A program made the translations under genes and the position numbers. Shown here piece by piece: positions 52,981 to 61,345 of a DNA stretch of 64,000 bases (its first letter is position 1; each line of letters begins with the position of its first letter). Under the pieces are notes generated by a model. That model was not told where the DNA came from, did no database searches, and saw only the letters and a program-made list of their open reading frames with translations. The stretch spans positions 117,731 to 181,730 of the forward strand of contig JAFVRG010000002.1 of NCBI GenBank assembly GCA_017504405.1. The letters run 5' to 3'. Source of the stretch: Clostridia bacterium (GTDB lineage Bacteria > Bacillota > Clostridia > Oscillospirales > CAG-272).

Positions 52981-55014
52981 CTATCCGATATCCTCGTTTA
53001 CCAGTGTAAAACGCACACGGCGGGTGGATATATCGGTGCTGACTACTCTCACACGCACCCTGTCGGCGAGCGAATATTTCTTGCTTCCCGAATACAGCGT
53101 CAGATTTTTCTCGTCATAAACAAAGCCCTCGCCAAGCTCGGATAAAAGCACCAGCCCCTCACAGGTGTTATCCAGCTCCGCAAATATTCCGAACGAGGTA
53201 ATCATAGTTATCGAGGCATCGAATTCTTCGCCCACAAATCTCTCCATATAAATACATTTGTAAAGGTCGTCTATCGCCCTCTCTGCGCTCATTGCCCGCA
53301 GCTCTGTTTCGCTTGCGGCGGCAGCGGCACGGCGTGCGTAGCCTGTGTATTTTTGGGGGGTGTCCCCCGAAAGCAGCGTTGCCTTTATCATTCTGTGGGT
53401 TGCGAGGTCGGACAGCCTTCTTATCGGCGAGGTGAAATGACAGTACCTCTCTATGCCGAGTCCGAAGTGCCCCTCGCATTTATCCGAGTATTTAGCCTTA
53501 GCCATCGTCCTCAGCATTATATAGGAAACCGCCTCGCCCTTGCCCTCTTCTCTCGCCTTTTGAAGAATTCGCTGAAAATCCTTGCCCGTTACATTCTTAC
53601 CTATCCCCGATAAATCAAAGCCGCTGTTATGGGCAAAGGTGAGAAAATCGTGTAGCTTTTCCGTCACAGGCGGCTCGTGCACACGGTAAACGCAGGGGAG
53701 TCCCTTCTCGGTCATAAGTGTGGCAACCCCCTCGTTTGCGGCGAGCATAAACTGCTCTATCAGCCGCTCCGCCTCGCCTCTTTCCCGCTTTACTATGTCG
53801 AAAGGCTCACCCCAACTGTCGAGAATTATCCTTGCCTCTGCTCTGTCGAGCTCCATAGCTCCCCTTTCGGTTGAGCGTTCCAAAAGGATGCGGTAAAGCT
53901 CCCTCATTTCGCACAGGGAGTTATATACTCCGCTGTATTTTTCAAAAAACTCGGAGCGCTCCCCGTTTTCAAAGAGGTCGTTTACCTCGCTGTAAACTCC
54001 CCGTACCTTTGATACAATCACGCTCTTTTCAATGCGTGTTGAGAGAATTTTGCCCTCACGTGAAATTCTCAGGCTTGCGCTGAGCGCATATTTTTTCTCC
54101 CCCGCATTCAAGGAGCAAGCCCCGTTTGACAGAGCTCTGGGAAGCATAGGCACAACCTTGTCGGTAAAATACACGCTCGTTCCACGCCTCATAGCCGCTC
54201 GGTCAAGCGCAGTTTTGGGCGTGACGTATTCGCTGACGTCCGCTATATGAACTCCCAAAATAAAATCGCCGTTTTTCGCAATATCGAGGGATATCGCATC
54301 GTCAAGGTCCTTGGCGTCCGCACCGTCTATCGTAAATATAATTTTGTCGGTAAGGTCGCTTCTGCCGTCAAGGCTCACGGGAATATCCGCCACCCTCTTT
54401 GCGAGCGAAAGCGCTTCGGGCTCAAACTCGGTTTTTATCCCGTTTTCCGAGAGTATTGCGAGGTAATTCGCCTCTCTTGACTCGGCAGGGCCGAAATTCT
54501 CTATAATTTCGCCACGCAGGCCGTTTCTGCTCCTTCTGTCGAGCTTCACCTCAACCTTGTCGCCATCGACTGCGTCAGGCGGCGGAACTACGTCAATATC
54601 CCCGATTTTCGAGCTGTCGGGTATGACGAAATAACGGGTTGCCCCTCTCATCCGTCCGTGCCTATGAGCATTTCTGCCCGCCGTGTGCGAGCATAGCGTT
54701 CCTATCACCGTACAGTCGGAGTATTCGAGCACCTCCAAAATCTCCCCCTCGGTCTTTCCGTCAAAGGAAGAAATATAGGACACCCTCACCCTGTCGCCGT
54801 TAAACGCCCGTCCCGTCTTTGAGGCAGGAATGAATATATCCTCGGATAGCCCCTCAACACTGACAAATCCGTAGCCGCCTCGTGTGGAACGGAATTCGCC
54901 CTCGGCGGTTTTTTTATTAGAACGGTGATAATTTTTTTGACTAAGCTTTTTGTAAAGAGTGTTTTGATTTTTAGTGCTTTTATGTTTTCTGTTATGCTTT
55001 TTTGCTTTCTTCAT
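52981..55014 (-). CDS. rnr: Ribonuclease R
   Basis: A 677-aa RNase II-family 3'-5' exoribonuclease. After a Lys-rich N-terminus come cold-shock domains (GGYGFVSVEGLSEDIFIP), the RNB catalytic domain with DGADAKDLDDAISL (four catalytic Asp), and a C-terminal S1 domain (TSFGIFAELDNTCEGLV). It degrades structured RNA and works with tmRNA in rescue. The secG gene lies upstream, as is common in Firmicutes; smpB, often next, is absent here. No strong ribosome site change or frameshift. Confidence 0.93.
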   Translation of the reverse strand: MKKAKKHNRKHKSTKNQNTLYKKLSQKNYHRSNKKTAEGEFRSTRGGYGFVSVEGLSEDIFIPASKTGRAFNGDRVRVSYISSFDGKTEGEILEVLEYSDCTVIGTLCSHTAGRNAHRHGRMRGATRYFVIPDSSKIGDIDVVPPPDAVDGDKVEVKLDRRSRNGLRGEIIENFGPAESREANYLAILSENGIKTEFEPEALSLAKRVADIPVSLDGRSDLTDKIIFTIDGADAKDLDDAISLDIAKNGDFILGVHIADVSEYVTPKTALDRAAMRRGTSVYFTDKVVPMLPRALSNGACSLNAGEKKYALSASLRISREGKILSTRIEKSVIVSKVRGVYSEVNDLFENGERSEFFEKYSGVYNSLCEMRELYRILLERSTERGAMELDRAEARIILDSWGEPFDIVKRERGEAERLIEQFMLAANEGVATLMTEKGLPCVYRVHEPPVTEKLHDFLTFAHNSGFDLSGIGKNVTGKDFQRILQKAREEGKGEAVSYIMLRTMAKAKYSDKCEGHFGLGIERYCHFTSPIRRLSDLATHRMIKATLLSGDTPQKYTGYARRAAAAASETELRAMSAERAIDDLYKCIYMERFVGEEFDASITMITSFGIFAELDNTCEGLVLLSELGEGFVYDEKNLTLYSGSKKYSLADRVRVRVVSTDISTRRVRFTLVNEDIG

Positions 55015-55031
55015 TCCAATTTACCGTAAAA

Positions 55032-55056
55032 AAAGTGGGACGAAACGTCCCACTTT
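55032..55056 (-). terminator. Terminator after secG
   Basis: AAAGTGGGACG pairs with CGTCCCACTTT around three bases, followed on the minus strand by seven T residues. It lies between secG and rnr, so rnr may rely on read-through or its own promoter. Confidence 0.85.
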
Positions 55057-55063
55057 ATTTTCA

Positions 55064-55357
55064 TTATGATGCGAACTGCTTCCACGCATCGCCAAATACT
55101 GTGGATTCAGAGCCCGTGTACTGCAAGCAGTAAATTGTAATTGCAAGAACCACGAACAGAATTGCCGCTACCAGCGTTGCTATTGAAAGTATCTTTTCCT
55201 TTTTTGAGCCCATTCCCTTACCGTAGAAGGTTTCTGCACCTCCTGCAATCGTTCCCGAAAGTCCCTGAGACTTGGACTTCTGGAGAAGAACCGCTATTAT
55301 AAGGAATACGCCAAGTACCATAAGAAGTACTGCTAAAACAATCTGAAGAACTGACAT
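55064..55357 (-). CDS. secG: Preprotein translocase subunit SecG
   Basis: A 97-aa protein with two membrane helices (about residues 3-24 and 56-80) and the SecG loop LLQKSKSQGLSGTIAGGAETFYGKG. It assists SecYE during export. The start is assigned by homology; no good ribosome site precedes it, the nearest GGAGG being 36 bases upstream. Confidence 0.93.
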   Translation of the reverse strand: MSVLQIVLAVLLMVLGVFLIIAVLLQKSKSQGLSGTIAGGAETFYGKGMGSKKEKILSIATLVAAILFVVLAITIYCLQYTGSESTVFGDAWKQFAS

Positions 55358-55438
55358 AATTAATGTTGCCCGTCAAAAACAGGCTTATACCTCCATAAAA
55401 ATTAATCAAAACGTCCCAAAGGACACTATAACGTTGTT

Positions 55439-55467
55439 ATTTTATCACACAAATTTCTAAAAATCAA
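55439..55467 (-). promoter_or_regulatory. Promoter of secG
   Basis: Minus strand: TTGATT (55467-55462), 17-bp spacer, TAAAAT (55444-55439). About 80 bases of leader precede the secG ATG. Confidence 0.6.
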
Positions 55468-55495
55468 GTGTTTTTTAAAAAATATATAAATTATT

Positions 55496-57007
55496 TTATT
55501 TTACCAGTCCGAGCGCTCGGTTGACGAGGTTGTCGCACGCCCTTGACGACAGGGTGCGTGCGGTGGACAGGCTCTCGCCTATCGCCCGTATCAACCTCAC
55601 GTCGGGGAGCGGAATATTGGCGTAATCGGAAACGCTGACCAGCCCCTCTCCCGAAATCACCGAGCAGTACCTTTCATACAGCGTGCTGGAAAACAGGGCA
55701 TAAAGACCGTGCAGCATTGCGCTGTCAATCTCTCTTTCGTCGGCGTAGTCAATATAATTGAGCTTATTATGCGTGCTTATCTGCTCATAGCCGTAATTCT
55801 GCGATGCGAGGTAGACTCCGCAAACAAGATGACGCCCGTCGGTGCGGGACGGTACACGCTTTATAACGAGAAGGTTTTTGTTCGGCTGGGAAAGAGATGG
55901 AATTATCGGCACAATAAATTTTCTCGACACATCCATATCTATATAGCCGTACCGAAGATTTTTGGGAGTTATCATAGGAATCCTGCCGTCCCCACTCTCG
56001 CCAAATATAAATTCGGGGTAACGGGATTCGAGAGTGAGCCCCGTCCGTATTTTCAGTCCGAGAGAGGATAGGGTGTTGGGCATAGATGCCATAAATATAT
56101 AATTGCGAAGCTCGTCTATGCTTCTGACAAGGGTTAAGCCCGAAAACTCGGAACGAACAACAAATTCATACGGCAGGGGCGGCATCATACGGCATTCGCC
56201 GAGCACCTCGTCCCCGTCGCTTGAGGAAACCGTTGTATCTCTGGGAACGGCTGCGCCCTTCACAGTTTTTATTATGAAATTCTTTCTTACTGCGGTTTCC
56301 TTCGCAGCGCCCGAGCGTTTTTTGTCCGCAAAAACGTGCATACGGACGAGGGGGGAGCGCTCAAAAAGATATTTTCTGAACCTCTGGTGATATGCGCCGT
56401 ACGCCATAGCGATAGGAAGATAGGCTATGAGCTGTCCCCCCTCGCTAAGCTCGCCGAGCGCAAGGGCGGTGAATATGTAGCTCTCGGAAATTGCCGCAGA
56501 TACGATTTCGGGCACAGCCCCTGCGTATGCAGAGGTCCTCTCACAAAGACCGTCGGGCGGATTTAATATAGCGAAATCAAAGCCGCCGAAAACGTCGCTC
56601 TTACGCTTCATATCGGGATGCACGCATCCCTCTTTAAGGATAAAATCCTCCTGTGCAATCTTAATCCTGAGGCGCACGTCATAGTCGTGCTTGCATCTTT
56701 TCCTCACTCGTTCAAGGTTGTCGGCAAGCATAGGTATAAGCATAGCGTCGTTTTCGTAGCAAACGAGGTCGATAAACCTTACCGCCCCCGAGCTTTTGCA
56801 TATATGCTCAACCAAGGCGGCAGGCAAAATTCCCGTGCCCGCACCCGGACAAAGAATGCTGACAGTCTCTTTGTCGGGCACATCCGCAAGGGACGCCATA
56901 AAGGCGGCGTTACCCCTCTTTGTAAATCGGTTGCCAATTCTTATATTCTGCTCCTTCACCTGAGAGCGAACCAGCTTTTTTGTATTTCTAACTGCCAGCG
57001 CAAGCAT
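55496..57007 (-). CDS. Eco57I-like DNA methylase family protein with NPPD motif
   Basis: A 503-aa protein. The SAM-binding motif is CPGAGTG (53-59; family form D/E-P-x-x-G-x-G), the catalytic motif reads NPPD (149-152) instead of NPPY, and a long C-terminal part (about 260-500) looks like a target-recognition domain. No restriction gene is nearby. The Tyr to Asp change makes normal N6-adenine methylation doubtful, although the protein is otherwise intact and well expressed in appearance (GGAGG site, consensus promoter). It is divergent from the SbcD-like gene. Confidence 0.7.
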   Translation of the reverse strand: MLALAVRNTKKLVRSQVKEQNIRIGNRFTKRGNAAFMASLADVPDKETVSILCPGAGTGILPAALVEHICKSSGAVRFIDLVCYENDAMLIPMLADNLERVRKRCKHDYDVRLRIKIAQEDFILKEGCVHPDMKRKSDVFGGFDFAILNPPDGLCERTSAYAGAVPEIVSAAISESYIFTALALGELSEGGQLIAYLPIAMAYGAYHQRFRKYLFERSPLVRMHVFADKKRSGAAKETAVRKNFIIKTVKGAAVPRDTTVSSSDGDEVLGECRMMPPLPYEFVVRSEFSGLTLVRSIDELRNYIFMASMPNTLSSLGLKIRTGLTLESRYPEFIFGESGDGRIPMITPKNLRYGYIDMDVSRKFIVPIIPSLSQPNKNLLVIKRVPSRTDGRHLVCGVYLASQNYGYEQISTHNKLNYIDYADEREIDSAMLHGLYALFSSTLYERYCSVISGEGLVSVSDYANIPLPDVRLIRAIGESLSTARTLSSRACDNLVNRALGLVK

Positions 57008-57040
57008 AAATCTGCCTCCGTTTATTGTCCGTTTTTATTA

Positions 57041-57069
57041 ATTATAACACACATGCGTTAATTCTTCAA
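57041..57069 (-). promoter_or_regulatory. Promoter of the methylase-like gene
   Basis: Minus strand: TTGAAG (57069-57064), 17-bp spacer, TATAAT (57046-57041). Confidence 0.75.
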
Positions 57070-57099
57070 GAGGTTAAAAAAGATATTTTATAAAGAATG

Positions 57100-57128
57100 T
57101 TGAATAATTTTGTCATTTATGGTATACT
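57100..57128 (+). promoter_or_regulatory. Promoter of the SbcD-like/ABC-F unit
   Basis: TTGAAT at 57100-57105, 17-bp spacer, TATACT at 57123-57128. The back-to-back promoters sit 30 bp apart, so joint regulation is possible. Confidence 0.7.
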
Positions 57129-57158
57129 TATATAGAAAGTTTTAAGGGAGGATGAAAA

Positions 57159-58304
57159 ATGGCAGCCACTAAAAGCAATAAAATAAAAATTATGCACTGC
57201 GGTGACATACACCTTGGCGGCATCTACGCAGGTGTTTCTCCCGAGGACAGCGCACGGCTCAGGGAGCGCCTTCTTTCGGGTTTCATCTCTGCGGTAGAGG
57301 CGGAAATTTCAGCAGGCGCAGACGCCGTGCTTATAAGCGGTGATTTGTTTGACTTCCCCTCGCCCGACGTGTCGGTTGTAAATGCAATAGTTAATCTCTT
57401 TTCCTCACACCCCTCAGTGCAGTTTGTAATCGCCCCCGGCGAATGCGACTGCGACTGCCCCCTGTATTTTTCAAAGATTCTTCCCGAAAACGTAAGCGTT
57501 TTTACCAAGGGAGCTATGAAGCGCATAACCTTAAAGGAGCAAAAGCTGGCAATCTGGGGTTGGTCAATGACGAAAAATGCACGCAACACCTGCCCGCTGG
57601 CGGGAAAAACAGCGGACAACACCCCACTCTTGAAAATAGTTCTCGGTCACTGCGACGTAACCGAGGCTATGAGCAGTTATTTTTCCGTGCTTGAGAGCGA
57701 TATTTCCGCATTCGGCGCCGACCTCTGCCTTTTCTCGCATCAGCATTACTACGGCAAGGTTAAGCGAGTTAACGATACCCCCTACGTATATTCGGGCTTT
57801 TTTGATGGCAGAAATCAGGAGGAAACGGGATTTGGCGGATACAACGTCATAACCGCAACCGACGGCGGCGAGGCGGGCTGGCAGCTATCCTTCTCACGCA
57901 AGCAATTTACCTCTCACAGATACGTAAGCCTCACAGTCAACGTGGACAAGGCACGCTCGGTAGAGGAGGCGCTTGAGCGCTGTGATAAGCTAATCCTTGA
58001 CAAAAAGATTGATAAAGCCTGCACCCTTTACCTGACCTTTACGGGAAACGTGCGTCCCGAGGTTATAATCCCGAGCACGCTCCCCGAAATCAGCGAGAAA
58101 ACCTTTTCGCTCAATATTGTAAATGAAACTCTGCCCTTATTCGAGTGCGACTACCTCATGGCAGACAAAACCGTACCGGGAGAAATATTCCGCAAGCTGC
58201 GTCGGGATATGGAGAGCGACAGCAAGTCGAAAAGGATGATGGCGGCATCTGTTTTCCGCACGATAATGATAGCCCTCGAGGGCAAGGATATAAACAACGC
58301 ATAA
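57159..58304 (+). CDS. SbcD/YhaO-like metallophosphoesterase with altered active site
   Basis: A 381-aa calcineurin-type phosphoesterase resembling DNA-repair exonuclease subunits. Motifs present: D16-x-H18 in CGDIHLGG, GDLFD (61-65), LGHCD and SHQH. The family motif GNHD is changed to GECD (94-97), which removes the metal-binding Asn and the proton-donor His. No SbcC/YhaN-type ATPase partner follows; instead the ABC-F gene starts 10 bp later. It has a GGGAGG site. Either a non-nucleolytic role or a modified mechanism is possible. Confidence 0.75.
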   Translation: MAATKSNKIKIMHCGDIHLGGIYAGVSPEDSARLRERLLSGFISAVEAEISAGADAVLISGDLFDFPSPDVSVVNAIVNLFSSHPSVQFVIAPGECDCDCPLYFSKILPENVSVFTKGAMKRITLKEQKLAIWGWSMTKNARNTCPLAGKTADNTPLLKIVLGHCDVTEAMSSYFSVLESDISAFGADLCLFSHQHYYGKVKRVNDTPYVYSGFFDGRNQEETGFGGYNVITATDGGEAGWQLSFSRKQFTSHRYVSLTVNVDKARSVEEALERCDKLILDKKIDKACTLYLTFTGNVRPEVIIPSTLPEISEKTFSLNIVNETLPLFECDYLMADKTVPGEIFRKLRRDMESDSKSKRMMAASVFRTIMIALEGKDINNA

Positions 58305-58314
58305 GGAATAGAAA

Positions 58315-59913
58315 ATGATAACCATTACAGATTTAAGCTTTAATTTCGGAACGCAAACACTCTTCAAGGACGTCAACCTGAAATTCACCCCGGGCAACTG
58401 CTACGGCATTATAGGAGCAAACGGTGCGGGGAAATCCACGTTTCTCAAGCTTTTGTGCAAGGAGCTTGAGCCGTCAAAGGGCACGGTCACCATACCCGAA
58501 AACCTTCGAATGTCGGTTTTGAAGCAGGACCACTTTGCCTTTGAGGAATACACAGTCCTTGACACGATTATTATGGGTAACGCCCGCCTTTATGAAATAG
58601 GAAAGGAAAAGGATGCGCTGTATGCCAAGGAGGACTTCACCGACGAGGACGGAATCCGTGCCTCGGAGCTTGAGGGCGAATTTGCCGAGCTCGGCGGCTG
58701 GGAGGCCGACTCCGATGCGTCGAAGCTGATACAGGGACTCGGTCTTGACGAATCCTACCTTTATATGACTATGTCACAGTTAAAGGAGAGCGAGAAGGTT
58801 AAGGTTCTTTTGGCACAGGCGCTCTTCGGAAACCCCGAGATTATTCTGCTCGACGAGCCGACGAACGGTCTTGACGTTGAGGCTATCGCCTGGCTTGAGG
58901 AGTTTTTAGCAGGATATTTCGGCATGGTGCTCGTCGTATCGCACGACCGTCATTTTCTCAACGACGTGTGTACAAATATCGTCGATATCGACTACTCGCA
59001 AATCAAAATGTACGTCGGTAACTATGAGTTCTGGTATGAATCCAGTCAGCTCATTCAAAGACTGATAAAACAGCAAAACAAGAGAAACGAGGAAAAGATA
59101 AAGGAGCTTCAGTCATTTATCGCACGCTTCTCCGCCAATAAATCAAAATCAAAGCAGGCAACCTCGAGGCGCAAGCTGCTCGATAAAATCACAGTTGAGG
59201 AGCTCCCCGCATCCAGCCGCCGCTATCCCTTTATCGGATTTGATATGGACAGAGAGGCAGGAAAGGACATTTTGTTCGTCACCAACCTGTCAAAGACGGT
59301 TGACGGCAAAAAACTCTTTGACAACATAACCTTTACCGTAAATCACGGCGACAAGATTGCGTTTGTCGGCAACGAGCTGGCAATAACCTCGCTTTTCCGT
59401 GTCCTTATGGAGGAGGACACCGAATTTGACGGTAGCTTCAAATGGGGTGTCAGCATAACGAAATCCTATTTCCCCCACGATAATACCGAATATTTTGACG
59501 GACACGGCGAGAGCATTCTCGACTGGATGCGTCAGTATTCAAGGGACCAGACGGAAACCTATCTGCGTGGCTTTTTGGGCAGAATGCTCTTCTCAAACGA
59601 CAGTGTATTCAAACCCGTGAGCGTCCTCTCGGGAGGAGAAAAGGTACGGTGTATGTTCTCCCGAATGATGCTCTTTGGCTCAAACGTGCTCCTGCTCGAT
59701 AACCCCACCGACCACCTCGACCTTGAATCAATCACCGCAGTAAACAACGGTCTTTCCGATTTTAAGGGTAACGTTCTTTTCGCAACGCACGACTACGAGA
59801 TGATGAATACCGTTGCCAACCGAATTATCGAAATCAGAGATGACGGCGGTATGTACGATTACAGCGGAACGTACGAGGAGTATATAGAATATAAGAAGAA
59901 AAAATCGGAATAA
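58315..59913 (+). CDS. ABC-F protein, YkpA/YbiT-like
   Basis: A 532-aa soluble protein with two nucleotide-binding domains and an interdomain linker (about residues 240-300). The first domain has GANGAGKST (about 36-44), a modified signature (QLKESEKVKVLLAQALFG) and LLDEPTNGLD. In the second, the Walker A position reads GNELAITSL (about 352-360); related proteins generally have Lys where this has Ile, so the site looks unable to bind ATP normally. The second signature is LSGGEKV and Walker B LLLDNPTDHLD. ABC-F proteins act on the ribosome. Terminators follow at 59901-59980. Confidence 0.88.
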   Translation: MITITDLSFNFGTQTLFKDVNLKFTPGNCYGIIGANGAGKSTFLKLLCKELEPSKGTVTIPENLRMSVLKQDHFAFEEYTVLDTIIMGNARLYEIGKEKDALYAKEDFTDEDGIRASELEGEFAELGGWEADSDASKLIQGLGLDESYLYMTMSQLKESEKVKVLLAQALFGNPEIILLDEPTNGLDVEAIAWLEEFLAGYFGMVLVVSHDRHFLNDVCTNIVDIDYSQIKMYVGNYEFWYESSQLIQRLIKQQNKRNEEKIKELQSFIARFSANKSKSKQATSRRKLLDKITVEELPASSRRYPFIGFDMDREAGKDILFVTNLSKTVDGKKLFDNITFTVNHGDKIAFVGNELAITSLFRVLMEEDTEFDGSFKWGVSITKSYFPHDNTEYFDGHGESILDWMRQYSRDQTETYLRGFLGRMLFSNDSVFKPVSVLSGGEKVRCMFSRMMLFGSNVLLLDNPTDHLDLESITAVNNGLSDFKGNVLFATHDYEMMNTVANRIIEIRDDGGMYDYSGTYEEYIEYKKKKSE

Positions 59914-59980
59914 TTTTCCCGATTTTATCGGCTTTTAGCAAAATATTTTTCTGTTTTTGGAAAAATATTTTGCTTTTTTT
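59901..59980 (+). terminator. Tandem terminators after the ABC-F gene
   Basis: A first hairpin (AAATCGG/CCCGATTT) overlaps the stop. A second is a perfect 15-bp stem (AGCAAAATATTTTTC at 59937-59951 with its complement at 59960-59974) followed by T7. Confidence 0.85.
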
Positions 59981-59991
59981 GTAATTTTCTC

Positions 59992-60020
59992 TTGACAAAC
60001 AGAAAAACATGAGTTATAAT
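59992..60020 (+). promoter_or_regulatory. Perfect consensus promoter of the S24 repressor
   Basis: TTGACA (59992-59997), 17-bp spacer, TATAAT (60015-60020). Such strength with a self-cleaving repressor suggests that autorepression keeps it low. Confidence 0.85.
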
Positions 60021-60096
60021 GCTTTTACCAAATGAGAAAATTTTAATCAAAAAAATCAATCTATAATATCCTGAAATGGAAATTTTGGAGGGAGCT

Positions 60097-60843
60097 ATGA
60101 GCTTTTCAAGTAAGGTTAAGGAAATAAAGAAGGAAAGAAAAATGACGTCAGAGGCTCTGGCGAAGCTTTCGGGTGTGCCTCTCGGAACGCTGACGAAAAT
60201 ACTTTCAGGCGCAACCGACGAGCCGAAGCTGAGTGTAGCGTATAAAATAGCGTGCGCCCTTGACTGTCCGCTCGATGCCCTCGTGTCGGATAGCGACTAC
60301 CTATCTCACCTGACCGAAAAGGAGCAGGAGCTTGTCAAGAATTACCGTATGCTCGACGAGCGTGGCAAGGGATTGGTGGAGCTTCTTATTGATAAGGAAA
60401 TCGAGCGTGTGAGCGATGAGAATGATAAGAGCATAATTTTCGGTGAGGAAAAGCGCAGAAGCGCCGAGATGATAACCCTGCCCCTGTTTATGCTACCCGT
60501 ATCCGCAGGAACGGGCGCAATTCTCGACAACAGCGACAGCGAGAACATTCAGGTGCGTTCCAGCTACACCGCACGTCTTGCCGATTTCGCATTGAAGGTC
60601 AGCGGAAACAGCATGGAGCCCACCTTCCACAACGGCGACGTCCTTCTGGTTCAGAAGCAGAACTACGTTGAAAAGGGCGAGCTTGGCATATTCGTCGGAG
60701 ACGGAGAGGGGTATTTCAAGCGCTTTATGGGCAAATATCTCCACTCCCTCAATCCCGAGTACGAGGACATTCCCCTCAGCCGCTTCACCGATTTCATCTG
60801 CTGCGGCAAGGTAATCGGCAACCTCAAAAAACGCTCCTCATAA
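60097..60843 (+). CDS. XRE-S24 self-cleaving repressor (LexA/CI-like)
   Basis: A 248-aa protein. Residues 5-65 form an HTH_3 domain. The C-terminal S24 domain has the scissile Ala137-Gly138 in VSAG, nucleophile Ser172 in GNSMEPT and Lys208 in GYFKRF. RecA-like induced self-cleavage would relieve repression. ATG 60097 has a GGAGGGAG site; the earlier ATG at 60076 lacks one. It is monocistronic and not next to phage genes here. A prophage-type CI or a general stress repressor are both possible; it is not LexA proper because the HTH is of the XRE type. Confidence 0.88.
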   Translation: MSFSSKVKEIKKERKMTSEALAKLSGVPLGTLTKILSGATDEPKLSVAYKIACALDCPLDALVSDSDYLSHLTEKEQELVKNYRMLDERGKGLVELLIDKEIERVSDENDKSIIFGEEKRRSAEMITLPLFMLPVSAGTGAILDNSDSENIQVRSSYTARLADFALKVSGNSMEPTFHNGDVLLVQKQNYVEKGELGIFVGDGEGYFKRFMGKYLHSLNPEYEDIPLSRFTDFICCGKVIGNLKKRSS

Positions 60844-60847
60844 CAGC

Positions 60848-60877
60848 AAAAAGGACTGCAACGCAGTCCTTTTTCTG
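60848..60877 (+). terminator. Terminator of the S24 repressor gene
   Basis: AAAAAGGACTGC-AAC-GCAGTCCTTTTT, a perfect 12-bp stem with T-run. Confidence 0.9.
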
Positions 60878-60935
60878 TTAGTATGCTCTACCCCCTACGG
60901 GAAAGCATACTGCTTTTCTATATTCACCGTACGCA

Positions 60936-61345
60936 ACGCACGTATTTTGGATGGATTTCGTCGTTCTTCACTCCGAAGCCGTATAGAATACGGCGAGTTT
61001 GAGGGAAAACGGTGGAATGCGCCAAATGAAGCCCACGGGCGCACGTATTTTGGATGGATTTCGTCGTTCTTCGCTCCGAAGCCGTATAAAATACGGCGAG
61101 TTTGAGGGAAAACGGTGGAAAGCGCCAAATGAAGCCCACGGGCGCACGTATTTTGGATGGATTTCGTCGTTCTTCGCTCCGAAGCCGTATAGAATACGGC
61201 GAGTTTGAGGGAAAACGGCGGAAGACGCCAAAATACGAAGCCACGGGCGCACGGATTTTGAGGCAGATTGCACCATCACGCCCCGACGGTGTGTAAAACA
61301 CTCCGAGGGAAGTGAGGGCGTGATATGCCCAAAATACGAAGCCCG
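60936..61345 (+). repeat. Tandem array of a 103-bp repeat (about four copies)
   Basis: GCACGTATTTTGG recurs at 60938, 61041 and 61144, spaced exactly 103 bp, with a diverged fourth copy at 61249. Each unit has a central hairpin (GCCGTA-TAGAA-TACGGC), GAGGGAAAACGG and a conserved end ATGAAGCCC(A)CGGGC. The array lies between the S24 gene and comM and fills that gene-free stretch. Repetitive ORFs on both strands are by-products. Confidence 0.85.
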
